A stretch of DNA of 64,000 nucleotides, taken from the NCBI RefSeq assembly GCF_024721975.1, contig NZ_JANQBB010000010.1, positions 124,001-188,000 on the forward strand, given 5' to 3'. Shown one piece after another: positions 35,092 through 44,142 of the stretch (within the stretch, counting starts at the first letter, position 1; every line of letters begins with the position of its first letter). A model generated the notes under the pieces. That model worked only from the letters and a program-made list of their open reading frames with translations. It was not told the origin of the DNA and ran no database searches. Origin of the DNA: Paenibacillus endoradicis (lineage in GTDB: Bacteria; Bacillota; Bacilli; Paenibacillales; Paenibacillaceae). The position numbers and the translations under genes are program-made.

Positions 35092-37260
35092 TTAAATCTC
35101 ATACCACTTGATCTCATTGGCTTCCAACTTGAGTGAGAAGCTAGAACCATCTCCGCGATAAACGACAGTTTCTTGTGATTCATATGTGTTGTTAACAACA
35201 CAGTATTTACCGTTCTTTACATAGGCATGAACTTCGACGTTGTAGTTGTCACTGAACCAGCGGTGAAGCTCGTGGTCGCTGTGCGTGCTCCACATAATCG
35301 CTCGATAGAGAAGACGACTGTTCTCGAAGCTATATGGCAATCCACTAATATAGACGGCACGTCCACTACCGAATTCATTCACTGCAAGTTGTACTTCTTT
35401 ATCCACCTGACGGAGGATGGTTGTACCTTCAAGCGCGAATATATTTTTCTTACCTTCTCCAAAATCGATGATCTTGTTTCCGTCTGCATCTACACGACAA
35501 TCTTCCGTTATAAAGTGTGCTTTTTCTTCCCAGTTATACTTATCATAGCCGAGAGTGAAGCCTCGTTCCTGCTCTACACCAAGGATATTTGCTAGCTGGA
35601 AGTATCGTCCGTTTGCTTGATGAGCCGCAGGCTCACCGACACCGATGAATCCACCACCTTCATGAATAAATTGCTTCACAGATGTTACGATGTCAGTGTC
35701 TAGCCACCAATCCCCCCCTGTATAAGCTGTATCACCATCACCTACATTCAAGATGACATCAATTCCTTGTAGAATGGAAGGATCGTTCTTTATATCATCG
35801 AAGCTAATGAATTTAACATCAAATGGAGCACCCGATAATGTCTCTATAATCCCTGCATAGCTATAATTTTGCTTTTGATAGAGTGCATGATGGACCATAT
35901 GATTGCCCCATGCACGCATTTTACCCCAACAGTTCAGTACGGCTACAGTCTTAACATTATAGGGAGTTGTTTGTTGGACATTATCGTACAACGTACGGAA
36001 CTCATCGCAAACACTTTCAATGTATTCCATGAAATCCGGGAAATCTAGTGCTAGTTTCAAATAGCCACCATAACCAATTCGATCGATTGGCTTGCGCAGA
36101 ATGGCACGTCTAGCCGTAACCCAGTTTACTTTCGCTTCACGTACTGGATCTCCACCCTCATGGAATGTATCAGGGAAGAAATAAGGTAGAAAACGGCCCT
36201 CTGTATAGTTCACTCCAGGGATATCACTAATTAGACGAAGTGTGGAACCATTACCTACACTACCAACGACAGCATCTACCCCAATCGTTGAGAACTCATC
36301 CATAAATGGTTCAGTTCCAATCCAGTGGTCACCAAGGAACATCATAGCTTCTTTCCCATATTCATGTGTAATGTCAACTAATTCTTTGGCTAGTAGGGCA
36401 ACCTCGCGACGTTGGAATGCTTGGAATTGCTGAAATTCTTTCGTTGGTATGCGATAGTTGTTATTATAGTAACCTTGATCAATAATATATTCGGCTCTGA
36501 ACGGATAGCCAACCTCTTGTTCGAATTGCTCAAGAATATAAGGACTAACAGAGGCTGAATATCCATACCAATCGACATATTTCTCACGTGCCAGCTCATC
36601 GAAGATAAGTGTGAACTGGTGGAAGAAAGTCGTAAAGCGAATGACGTTAACATAGGAATGTTCTTCAATGAATTGACGTAGACGTTGCATCGTGAACTCA
36701 CGTGTCTTCGGTTGGCGAACATCAAACGTAATCTGCGGCTCAACATCTTTCCAATCATTCGTAACGGCATTGTACATATGTACAGGATCCCACATAATAT
36801 AGGCTAAGAAACTAACGGTATAATCATGGAAGGGGGTTGCATCGATCACGACACTGCCTGTTTCTTCGTTATAACTCCATTGATCTTTGGATACAACTGA
36901 TCCTGTGGTACGGTCGATGACTTCCCACCATCGCTTAATATCGTCATAACTATTGATCTTCAGCATATCTGGATATAGACCCTTCATTAAGGGAATCGAG
37001 AGGGTAGATTGCTCGGCTGTATAGAAGGCTGTCATAATATACATTTGCTGAATCTCTTCTGGATTTGCTAGCGCCCATCCATTTTCTTTACGAGTCGTAT
37101 AGTAAGTGGAATACACCTTAGCATCAATATCCCGAAGTTCTGCGGGGAAGTCAGTACCATCGCAATCACGTATAGCATCTGCTCCCCAACGCTTCATCAC
37201 TTCTTTTGTTTGAGGAATAATATCTAGATCCGTTGGGATCGTGACCCGTCCTATGTTCAT
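35092..37260 (-). CDS. GH112 beta-galactosyl phosphorylase (lacto-N-biose / galacto-N-biose type)
   Basis: A 722-residue cytosolic glycoside phosphorylase of family GH112, which splits a galactosyl-HexNAc (or galactosyl-rhamnose) disaccharide with phosphate to galactose 1-phosphate. The opening MNIGRVTIPTDLD, then GADAIRDCDGTDFP and AKVYSTYYTTRKENGW are characteristic; WYGYSASVSPYILEQFEQE and FLGDHWIGTEPF follow in the TIM barrel, with the catalytic acid expected in the EPFMDEF region. Late beta domains include NVGDGDTAYTGGDWW. It is the last gene of the ABC-transporter operon, which presumably imports its substrate. Discrimination between lacto-N-biose, galacto-N-biose and galactosyl-rhamnose needs enzyme data. 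Confidence 0.92.
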   Translation of the reverse strand: MNIGRVTIPTDLDIIPQTKEVMKRWGADAIRDCDGTDFPAELRDIDAKVYSTYYTTRKENGWALANPEEIQQMYIMTAFYTAEQSTLSIPLMKGLYPDMLKINSYDDIKRWWEVIDRTTGSVVSKDQWSYNEETGSVVIDATPFHDYTVSFLAYIMWDPVHMYNAVTNDWKDVEPQITFDVRQPKTREFTMQRLRQFIEEHSYVNVIRFTTFFHQFTLIFDELAREKYVDWYGYSASVSPYILEQFEQEVGYPFRAEYIIDQGYYNNNYRIPTKEFQQFQAFQRREVALLAKELVDITHEYGKEAMMFLGDHWIGTEPFMDEFSTIGVDAVVGSVGNGSTLRLISDIPGVNYTEGRFLPYFFPDTFHEGGDPVREAKVNWVTARRAILRKPIDRIGYGGYLKLALDFPDFMEYIESVCDEFRTLYDNVQQTTPYNVKTVAVLNCWGKMRAWGNHMVHHALYQKQNYSYAGIIETLSGAPFDVKFISFDDIKNDPSILQGIDVILNVGDGDTAYTGGDWWLDTDIVTSVKQFIHEGGGFIGVGEPAAHQANGRYFQLANILGVEQERGFTLGYDKYNWEEKAHFITEDCRVDADGNKIIDFGEGKKNIFALEGTTILRQVDKEVQLAVNEFGSGRAVYISGLPYSFENSRLLYRAIMWSTHSDHELHRWFSDNYNVEVHAYVKNGKYCVVNNTYESQETVVYRGDGSSFSLKLEANEIKWYEI

Positions 37261-37277
37261 CTTAAGTAACTCTCCTT

Positions 37278-37457
37278 TTATTTGAATTTACGATTGTAGA
37301 ACCAGAGAAGACCTATGAGAAGTGCTAATCCCAGAAGCATCAGGCCTAGTCCAGATGGGCCAATATTTTTTTGCCCAATAATAACGAGAACGACAGCGAT
37401 AATGAATACAATCAGCATTAAATAATTGCGTAACAGATTCCGCACGGATTCACTCAT
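37278..37457 (-). CDS. Small two-helix membrane protein, 59 residues
   Basis: A short gene between the permease and the phosphorylase, same strand. The product starts MSESVRNLLRNYLMLIV, has two hydrophobic helices (about 12-28 and 34-53, the second in GLMLLGLALLIGLLW) joined by GQKNIGPSG, and ends in the basic YNRKFK. GGTGCT and AAGG-rich sequence lie before the ATG at 37457, 9 bases from the permease stop; the phosphorylase ribosome site follows its stop within 10 bases. The tight packing argues for a real gene. It is probably an accessory to the sugar transporter; I do not recognise a named family with certainty. Confidence 0.75.
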   Translation of the reverse strand: MSESVRNLLRNYLMLIVFIIAVVLVIIGQKNIGPSGLGLMLLGLALLIGLLWFYNRKFK

Positions 37458-37466
37458 AGCAGCACC

Positions 37467-38360
37467 TTAACCTTTCAGCCCGCCCATGGTCATGCCTTGG
37501 GTAAGCTTCTTTTGTACTAAAATATATAGAATAAGTGTTGGCAGCATGACAATTACGAGTCCTGCATACATTTGACCATATTGGACAGCTGACTTTTGAG
37601 CTGCCATAAGATTCATTAGTCCAACTGGTAACGTCCGAAGTCCTGGCGTCGTCAACAAAGTCATCGAAATAATATATTCGTTCCAGAAGGAAAGGAAATT
37701 GAACAAGATAACAGTTACAATGCTGGGCTTAGCCATAGGCATAATAATTTGCACCATTGTTCGGAAATAGCCTGCGCCATCAACAGAAGCTGCCTCTTCA
37801 AACTCTTTAGGCAATGACTTGAAATAGCCCGACAGCAAATAGATGGTGAAAGGAAGTGCCATTGCAGCGTAGACAAGTGCCAATACAAATAAATTATTTA
37901 GAAATATCGGATGTCCGAGAAAACCACGAACGGCTTTATCACCACTATTAAGCATGAGAAAGATAGGAACGACAATGTAATTCACATTAATAAATAACCC
38001 TGCCATAAACATCGTATTCCAGAAGACGCTACCTCTAAATTTGAATCTTGAAAGGACATAAGCGGCTGGTAATGCAATGACAAGTAGAAGTCCAAGTGCA
38101 ATTGCTGTAACGATGAGGGAGTTAAGCATGTAACTGCCCATCTTAGCTTTTTCCCAAGCATCAGCAAAGTTTTGTAGATAGAACCCTTGTGGGAGAACCC
38201 AAGGATTACCGTAAAACTCAACATCCTGCTTGATGGACGCAATGAATGCCCAGGCTACTGGGACGATAATAATAATTGCAAGTAAAATTAACACAATATA
38301 GTTGAAGCCCTTATAAATCTTGTCACTAAAACCAGGCTTGGTGAGTTTATTATTGTTCAA
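37467..38360 (-). CDS. Carbohydrate ABC transporter permease, MalG type
   Basis: A 297-residue inner-membrane permease of the CUT1 family with six membrane helices. The EAA loop that contacts the ATPase is EEAASVDGAGYFRTMVQIIMPMAKP (central part EAASVDGAG, about residue 190). It ends KLTQGMTMGGLKG, the usual MalG-type terminus. AAGGAGG lies 8 bases before its ATG and 12 bases separate it from the upstream permease gene. No ATPase is in the operon; a shared MsmX/MsmK-type ATPase elsewhere is the norm. Confidence 0.94.
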   Translation of the reverse strand: MNNNKLTKPGFSDKIYKGFNYIVLILLAIIIIVPVAWAFIASIKQDVEFYGNPWVLPQGFYLQNFADAWEKAKMGSYMLNSLIVTAIALGLLLVIALPAAYVLSRFKFRGSVFWNTMFMAGLFINVNYIVVPIFLMLNSGDKAVRGFLGHPIFLNNLFVLALVYAAMALPFTIYLLSGYFKSLPKEFEEAASVDGAGYFRTMVQIIMPMAKPSIVTVILFNFLSFWNEYIISMTLLTTPGLRTLPVGLMNLMAAQKSAVQYGQMYAGLVIVMLPTLILYILVQKKLTQGMTMGGLKG

Positions 38361-38372
38361 GTTGTTGCCTCC

Positions 38373-39266
38373 TTAATACTCCAAATGGTCACGTGTGGTG
38401 ACTGCATTCAGGATAGCAGCTAGTGCAAATGAGAACAGGAATACAATAACACCGATTGCCATACCATAGCCGTAAGAAGAGTTGGTATAAGCTTCTTTGT
38501 ACATATAGCTAAGGAATACTTCTGTTGAACCATCGGGACCGCCTTCAGTCATCGCTACAACGAATAAGAAACTCATGTTGATCGTACTAATGATGAAGAA
38601 GGTTAGAGTGGTACGAATATTCGTCCAGATTAACGGGATTGTAATACTGAAAAATTTCTCCATCCGACTTGCACCTTCAAGCTCAGCGGATTCATATAAG
38701 CTTTCGGGAACGTTCGCCATACTCGCCATATACATCACCATATAATAACCAATGGCCTGCCAGATCATTGCACCTGAGAGAGAGAAAATAACGATCTTCT
38801 GATCACCCAGCCAAAGGGTAGGCGCTGACTCTGCTCCACGGAATAAATTCAAAATTGCATTCAGAAGTCCACTATTCGGGTCATATATTGCAGAGAAAAT
38901 AGCACTAATAACGACAACCGATAGGATGTTCGGAATATAGAAAATAACTCGCAATAAATTTTGCCCTTTTAGTTTCTCACGGGAAAGTATGGATGCGAAT
39001 ACAAGTGCCAAAGCAAAAGTAATAATGGTCACGACTACGATTAGTAGAAGACTATTTTGGAAAGCTTGATAAAATTTATCACTTTGAAACAGCTTAGTGA
39101 AATTTTGCAGGCCTACGAAGGTTTTTTCATCTGTATAGCCGCCCCATTTGTAGGTGGACATACGAAATACATTTATTGTAGGTATAATTAGAAAAACAAT
39201 GAATAGGATTACGGCGGGAGTAAGACAGAAGAAAATAAATCGTCGTTGTCCCTTCTTGATATCCAT
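38373..39266 (-). CDS. Carbohydrate ABC transporter permease, MalF type
   Basis: A 297-residue CUT1 permease with six membrane helices, partner of the next permease. FIFFCLTPAVILFIVFLI is the first helix; the EAA loop contains ESAELEGASRMEKFFSITIP (about 200-219). The ATG at 39266 is chosen because GGAGATGGGCAC precedes it; an in-frame start 63 bases upstream would lie in the hairpin between this gene and the binding protein. Confidence 0.94.
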   Translation of the reverse strand: MDIKKGQRRFIFFCLTPAVILFIVFLIIPTINVFRMSTYKWGGYTDEKTFVGLQNFTKLFQSDKFYQAFQNSLLLIVVVTIITFALALVFASILSREKLKGQNLLRVIFYIPNILSVVVISAIFSAIYDPNSGLLNAILNLFRGAESAPTLWLGDQKIVIFSLSGAMIWQAIGYYMVMYMASMANVPESLYESAELEGASRMEKFFSITIPLIWTNIRTTLTFFIISTINMSFLFVVAMTEGGPDGSTEVFLSYMYKEAYTNSSYGYGMAIGVIVFLFSFALAAILNAVTTRDHLEY

Positions 39267-39291
39267 GTGCCCATCTCCTTCCCAAGGTGAA

Positions 39292-39326
39292 AACAAAGGT
39301 GGCAGCTTTCGCATGCCACCTTTGTT
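39292..39326 (-). terminator. Intercistronic hairpin after the sugar-binding protein gene
   Basis: AACAAAGGTGGCA pairs perfectly with TGCCACCTTTGTT over a 9-nt loop. Such hairpins usually stabilise the abundant binding-protein message and reduce read-through to the permeases. Confidence 0.75.
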
Positions 39327-39360
39327 CAAAGATTTAATTCGAATTTACTATTACATTGAT

Positions 39361-40737
39361 TTATTTAAGTGCCCCACGTAATGCATCGCTTGCTTTCGTA
39401 ATAGCTTCAACCCATTGCTCTTTTGTTTTAGCTTTAGTTACAAGGGAATCCACTGTACCAAATACCGTATCAGAAATACTTACACCTTCAACGGGATCAG
39501 TTGTAGCAAATGCACCCATAGCTGCTTTAGTACCATTGTCGTAGATACTATAGAATAGTTTATTGTCACCTTCTAATTTGTCGGACAACCCTTTAATCGG
39601 TTGAATTGCGCCAGCTTCAGCAAAAATAGCAGCTGCTTCGTCTGAGTAAAGATAAGCAATAAATTGTTTAGCTAGATCTGGATGTTCTGCTTTAGCTGGA
39701 ACCCAAATTTGCTCAAAGAATGTATAGGAGTAGCGGTCACCGCCATCTTTTACAGCTGGTAGAGAAGTGAAGCCCCATTTGAATCCTTCTGCACGAGGTG
39801 CATTACCCATTTCACCAACGATCCAAGTGCCGTTTGGCATAAATAGAGCTTTATTGTCTAGAATAAGCTGTTGGTTTTTAACAAAGTTATCTTTATTAGC
39901 ATTAGCTGGAACAGTTTGCTCAGTGTAGCTAGCAAGCTTACTAATAATATCGAATGCTTGTGTTGCTTCTGGAGTTTGCCATACACCTTCGGAATATTTC
40001 ATTGCATCATCGAAGAATGTAGGACCACCAACTTCGTTTAGCAATGCATAAAATAATGAATCAAAGTATCCTGTCGTTGGGTAGGCGAATAGTGCAATTC
40101 CTTCAGCTTTAGCTTTGTCGCCTAATGCCCACATTTCATCCCAAGTTGTAGGAACTGTCCAACCTTTTGCTTCAAACAAGCCAGCATTGAAGAATAGACC
40201 AGTTGGGCTATAGAACATCGGCATCAGATAGGTCTTACCATCGCTATAAGGATTCGTAATCGACGTATCCGTAAAACCAGGAATAATTTTGTCTTTTACA
40301 GTAACGCTTTCACCAGGAACAGTCATTGAAAGTACATCTGTAAGATCAAGGACGTTATTATCTTTAACGAATGTTTCTGTCATACCTTTAGGTTGACCTA
40401 CAGAAATATGAATCACATCTGGGAAATCTCCTGATTTCATACTAGGTCCGATTACATCTTCAAGGCTTTTGTCGATCGTTGTTTCGATTTTTACGTTAGG
40501 ATTCGCATTCTCGAAACCAGCAGCGACTTTCTTCCAAATATCAGCACCGTAAGCGGTTTCCAACGCGGCAAACTTTAAGACTTGAGTCTCAGCTGGTTCA
40601 GTAGCTGCTGTTGGAGTAGGTGTTGGAGTAGCTGAATCACTAGGGGTAGTATTAGCGCCGTTGTTAGTATTACTACCACAAGCAACAAGGCTAAGTGTTA
40701 AAAATGCTGTTAATGCTAGACTAATAATTTTTTTCAT
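39361..40737 (-). CDS. Sugar ABC transporter substrate-binding lipoprotein
   Basis: A 458-residue CUT1 binding protein. The signal peptide MKKIISLALTAFLTLSLVAC ends at the lipobox Cys20, followed by a Thr/Pro-rich linker to about residue 50. The body has the two-lobed family pattern (DVIGPSMKSGDFPDV, YSDGKTYLMPMF, GWTVPTTWDEMWALG, FMPNGTWIVGE). With GH112 downstream, the ligand is probably lacto-N-biose, galacto-N-biose or a related galactoside. GGAGGG precedes the ATG. It is the first gene of the minus-strand operon and is related to the divergent protein at 41047. Confidence 0.94.
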   Translation of the reverse strand: MKKIISLALTAFLTLSLVACGSNTNNGANTTPSDSATPTPTPTAATEPAETQVLKFAALETAYGADIWKKVAAGFENANPNVKIETTIDKSLEDVIGPSMKSGDFPDVIHISVGQPKGMTETFVKDNNVLDLTDVLSMTVPGESVTVKDKIIPGFTDTSITNPYSDGKTYLMPMFYSPTGLFFNAGLFEAKGWTVPTTWDEMWALGDKAKAEGIALFAYPTTGYFDSLFYALLNEVGGPTFFDDAMKYSEGVWQTPEATQAFDIISKLASYTEQTVPANANKDNFVKNQQLILDNKALFMPNGTWIVGEMGNAPRAEGFKWGFTSLPAVKDGGDRYSYTFFEQIWVPAKAEHPDLAKQFIAYLYSDEAAAIFAEAGAIQPIKGLSDKLEGDNKLFYSIYDNGTKAAMGAFATTDPVEGVSISDTVFGTVDSLVTKAKTKEQWVEAITKASDALRGALK

Positions 40738-40879
40738 GTTAACCCTCCTATAAATCGTTTATTTGTCTTTTCGTAAATTTAGATTAGTGCTTAGAATTAT
40801 GTATTTCAATAGGTTTTGGGCATGTAGATAGAATCGTACATAGACATGCAAAAATTTTCGATAAGTTGCAAACAACAAG

Positions 40880-40893
40880 TGATAGCGTTTACT
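40880..40893. promoter_or_regulatory. Catabolite-responsive element (cre) in the divergent promoter region
   Basis: TGATAGCGTTTACT matches the cre pattern TGWAARCGYTWWCW with one mismatch. It sits in the 309-base region between the two divergent binding-protein genes, so CcpA could repress either. TATAAT follows at 40901-40906 on the + strand. Nothing else clear was seen in this gap. Confidence 0.65.
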
Positions 40894-41046
40894 AAACTGC
40901 TATAATAATGATAGTTAATAACGATTAGTCACTCATAATAAAGCTAATATTGTACATAGATTAGTCTAATTTATTCATGTATGGTTAAGAGGCGAATACG
41001 TATAGTTGAGGTGTTATTATGATAGAAAAGAATCTAGGAGGGCTCA

Positions 41047-42462
41047 ATGAAGAAAGTTGCTAGCCTACTTATACTTGCAGTAATAGTCATAGTAAGTTTG
41101 ATTGCATTAAATAGGGATACGCCTTCAAACAATGCGCTAAACCAAATTTCGACTACAGATACTTTGCACGATTTTAAAAATAAAGAGTTGAATATTGCAG
41201 TCTTTCAAGGTGGTTATGGGCCTGAATATTGGAATGAAATCGTGAGTGAGTTTGAGTCTGCATATCCAGGTGTAAAGATCAATATGACTAACAGTCCTAG
41301 AATAGGAGATGTTGTTAGACCCCAAATTGTAGCTGGTAATCCACCAGATGTTCTAGTTGTAACGGACACCGAGCAAAGTGGACTAATTACGTCATTAGTT
41401 AAGGAAAAAGCCTTGTTAGATATTAGCGATGTGTTTGAAAGCAAGGCATTAGATAACGATCAATTGCTGAAGGATAGGATTCTCCCAGGCATGCTAGAAA
41501 GTACAAGATTCTCTCCATATCAAGATGGGAAGGTATACCTAGCCCCACTTAATACGGGACCTATGGGGTTGATTTACAATAAGAAGTTATTTCGAGATAA
41601 AGGATGGAAGTTGCCAGAAACATGGGATGATTTTTTTGCTTTAGGTGAGGAACTGAAGAAAGAAGAGAATTATCTAGTCGACAGCAATGGTAACAAGACG
41701 CAACGAGCTTTATTTACTTACCAAGGAATCTATCCTGACTATTTGGAAGAGATTATGTACCCTTCATTGGCAAATGCAGCTGGTATTGATAATCTAAAAA
41801 GAATTTTTGCTTACGAACCAGGTTCATTTTCTACGGATATGGTGAAGAAGGTGCTAGATACATTTGCGAGGATTGGTACGGAAGGGTATTTAATGAACGG
41901 TACCGTTGCATTAAATCATACGCAATCGCAAACGGATATGATGCTTGGTAAAGCAATATTTATCGTGAATGGAACATGGATGGAGAATGAAATGAAGAAT
42001 GCACCTAGAGAAGAGAATTTCGAATTTGGTATGATTCCTGTTCCAGTATTCAACAAAGGCGATCAACGCTTTATTCTTATGAGCTACGAACAATTTTCGA
42101 TTCCTGTGAGAGCTAGCAATCCAGAGCTTGCGAAGGAATTTCTAAAGTTTCTTTACACTGATCAATCTGTCAAATTATTCGCAGAGAAATCTAATGGTAT
42201 ATTTGCACTAAAAGGTGCTAGTGAGCTTTCAAAGCCGTACTTAACAAAAGGAGTCTATGAAATGTTCAGTGCATATGATGGAGCAACAACCATTTTGCAA
42301 GAATGGAAGGCTCTCTCTAAAGGGTCTAGAATCGACATTAAGACTGAATTATTTAGAAATACGATGACTCCCATTATGACCGGGAAAATGACAACAGATC
42401 AATGGATGGACAAGGTTGAGCAATCATTCGCTCAAATTCAATCTGAACAGGTAGCTAATTAA
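41047..42462 (+). CDS. Membrane-anchored sugar-binding protein without lipobox, possible co-sensor
   Basis: A 471-residue relative of the binding protein at 39361-40737; the two share FENANPNVKI/FESAYPGVKI, GDFPDV/GNPPDV, YSDGKTYLMP/YQDGKVYLAP and NGTWIVGE/NGTWMENE-type stretches. Its N-terminus (LLILAVIVIVSLIAL) is one hydrophobic helix with no Cys, so it is probably membrane-tethered or secreted, not lipidated. It has no permease genes of its own and lies next to a two-component system, which suggests it presents sugar to the kinase. GAGGG precedes the ATG. Confidence 0.88.
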   Translation: MKKVASLLILAVIVIVSLIALNRDTPSNNALNQISTTDTLHDFKNKELNIAVFQGGYGPEYWNEIVSEFESAYPGVKINMTNSPRIGDVVRPQIVAGNPPDVLVVTDTEQSGLITSLVKEKALLDISDVFESKALDNDQLLKDRILPGMLESTRFSPYQDGKVYLAPLNTGPMGLIYNKKLFRDKGWKLPETWDDFFALGEELKKEENYLVDSNGNKTQRALFTYQGIYPDYLEEIMYPSLANAAGIDNLKRIFAYEPGSFSTDMVKKVLDTFARIGTEGYLMNGTVALNHTQSQTDMMLGKAIFIVNGTWMENEMKNAPREENFEFGMIPVPVFNKGDQRFILMSYEQFSIPVRASNPELAKEFLKFLYTDQSVKLFAEKSNGIFALKGASELSKPYLTKGVYEMFSAYDGATTILQEWKALSKGSRIDIKTELFRNTMTPIMTGKMTTDQWMDKVEQSFAQIQSEQVAN

Positions 42463-42480
42463 TATTGAATTAGACAATAG

Positions 42481-42530
42481 AAACAGGGCTGTGTGGAAAG
42501 TCGCTTAAGACTTTTCACACAGCCCTGTTT
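42481..42530. terminator. Bidirectional terminator
   Basis: AAACAGGGCTGTGTG (42481 on) pairs with CACACAGCCCTGTTT, with AAAGTC/GACTTT inside and a GCTTAA loop; it serves the convergent binding-protein and regulator genes. Confidence 0.92.
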
Positions 42531-42546
42531 CTATTTATCATCCTTA

Positions 42547-44142
42547 TTAAGCTTGTAATTGTTGAGACTTATACTCAGTAGGTGACATCCCGAAATATTT
42601 CTTGAACAATCTATTAAAGTAGAATTGATCATTAATACCGACTGCAGAAGATACCTCCTTGATATAGTTACAGCCATTCCGCATTAATTCCGCTGCTTTG
42701 TTCATTCTTACATTGTTGATATAGCTAAACAAACTTGTTCCAACCTGTTCTTTAAACATACGACATAAGTAATTTTCGCTGAAGTTGGTATGGCTCGAGA
42801 TCATTTCTAGCGTGATCTTACCTTGGTAATGTGTCTCTATAAAGTGGATGACATCTAGCACTTCTTTCTTATACACGGGAGCGGTAGAAACATCCGTTAG
42901 TAAGCTGAAATGTTCAAAAGCTTGTATACAGTTTTCGGCGAACACTTCTATGTTGTCGCAATCAAGTAAACTCTTCTTAAGGAGCTCGTATTGCTTTGGC
43001 TCATCGATGTGTATTTTATTATCATATAACGGAATGTAGTCTAGACATTTAATAATAAAGGATTTAACAATATCCGGATGTGTGTTGTTTTGTTTGCATT
43101 CCATAAAGAGTGTTTTCAACTTATCTTTGATCGAATCGTTATCATATTGCCGCCAATGTTTGATGATGGAGATGGAATAATCAACAAAGTTTGTACAAAT
43201 GGAATCATCATTGAACTTCACTTCATTCATGTAAATGACTGGGTGATATTTATAAAAGTTTATATTTAGTGCGTCTTTACATGCTCCAAATGCCTCTCTT
43301 GCCTTCACGTAGCCAATCACTTCATTGGAGTATACAATGGTAGGTTCTATTGAAATATACATGCTAATTAATGAACGGATTTTATTAATAAAGTCCAACG
43401 GTTCGATCTGCTGGTTGTTCAGCTGCTCTGTTGAGATCAGTGCAATAATACCTTGAGTTTCCACTTGGAACACTTCAATACGATGGACATCGCCTATGAG
43501 ATCTAGAATAATATTTTCAATAAAGGCAACCGAGACATCTGGCTTCCTACCATGTTCTTCTGAAATATCTCGATTAAAAGTAATATAGAATAAATAACTA
43601 GGAGTATCCGTTAAGTGTAAGACAATCGGTTTACTTTGGAGAAAGTGAATGAATTCATGAGAAGTATCAGTGAAGTATTCTTTAAGAATGGCTCCTTTTA
43701 CACTCTTAAGATTACTTCGTATAAATTGCTCTTTAGCTTCCTGTTCTTGTAATGTATGCTGTTGTTCTTCGATGAGGGTAGCTATCTTACGAAGCTGGGC
43801 AATAAGTTCGTCGGTCTTGATACTAATTTTCAACATATAGTCAACAGCACCAAGTAACAATGCTTCACGTACAAGCTCGTAATCTCCAAAGTTGCTAGCG
43901 ACAATAATCTTTCCGGTGTAGTTACGTTCGTTGAGTTCTTTCAGGAGTTGAAGCCCATCCATATTGGGCATCTTCAAATCTGTAATGATAATATCTGGTT
44001 GTAATGTTTCAACTAAAGCTAATGCCTCGACTCCATCGGAGGCAGTACCGCAGATAGGAAATCCGAGTTCATCCCAAGCTATCATCGTACGAAGTGCGAT
44101 TTTCACAATTGGTTCATCATCTACAAGTAGTACATTAAACAT
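42547..44142 (-). CDS. YesN-type response regulator (REC plus AraC helix-turn-helix)
   Basis: A 531-residue regulator. The receiver domain spans residues 1-120: MFNVLLVDDEP, with the phosphorylated Asp in DIIITDLKMPNMDG (about 55) and the Lys in DYMLKISIKTDE; here the usual Lys-Pro is Lys-Ile. A long middle part of unknown fold follows, then an AraC-type DNA-binding domain (about 430-531: TLEMISSHTNFSENYL and FNRLFKKYFGMSPTEYK). The start at 44142 overlaps the kinase stop by 8 bases, has GGGGGG upstream and gives the normal receiver start; an earlier frame start at 44268 lies deep in the kinase gene. Likely activator of the galactoside operon. Confidence 0.93.
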   Translation of the reverse strand: MFNVLLVDDEPIVKIALRTMIAWDELGFPICGTASDGVEALALVETLQPDIIITDLKMPNMDGLQLLKELNERNYTGKIIVASNFGDYELVREALLLGAVDYMLKISIKTDELIAQLRKIATLIEEQQHTLQEQEAKEQFIRSNLKSVKGAILKEYFTDTSHEFIHFLQSKPIVLHLTDTPSYLFYITFNRDISEEHGRKPDVSVAFIENIILDLIGDVHRIEVFQVETQGIIALISTEQLNNQQIEPLDFINKIRSLISMYISIEPTIVYSNEVIGYVKAREAFGACKDALNINFYKYHPVIYMNEVKFNDDSICTNFVDYSISIIKHWRQYDNDSIKDKLKTLFMECKQNNTHPDIVKSFIIKCLDYIPLYDNKIHIDEPKQYELLKKSLLDCDNIEVFAENCIQAFEHFSLLTDVSTAPVYKKEVLDVIHFIETHYQGKITLEMISSHTNFSENYLCRMFKEQVGTSLFSYINNVRMNKAAELMRNGCNYIKEVSSAVGINDQFYFNRLFKKYFGMSPTEYKSQQLQA

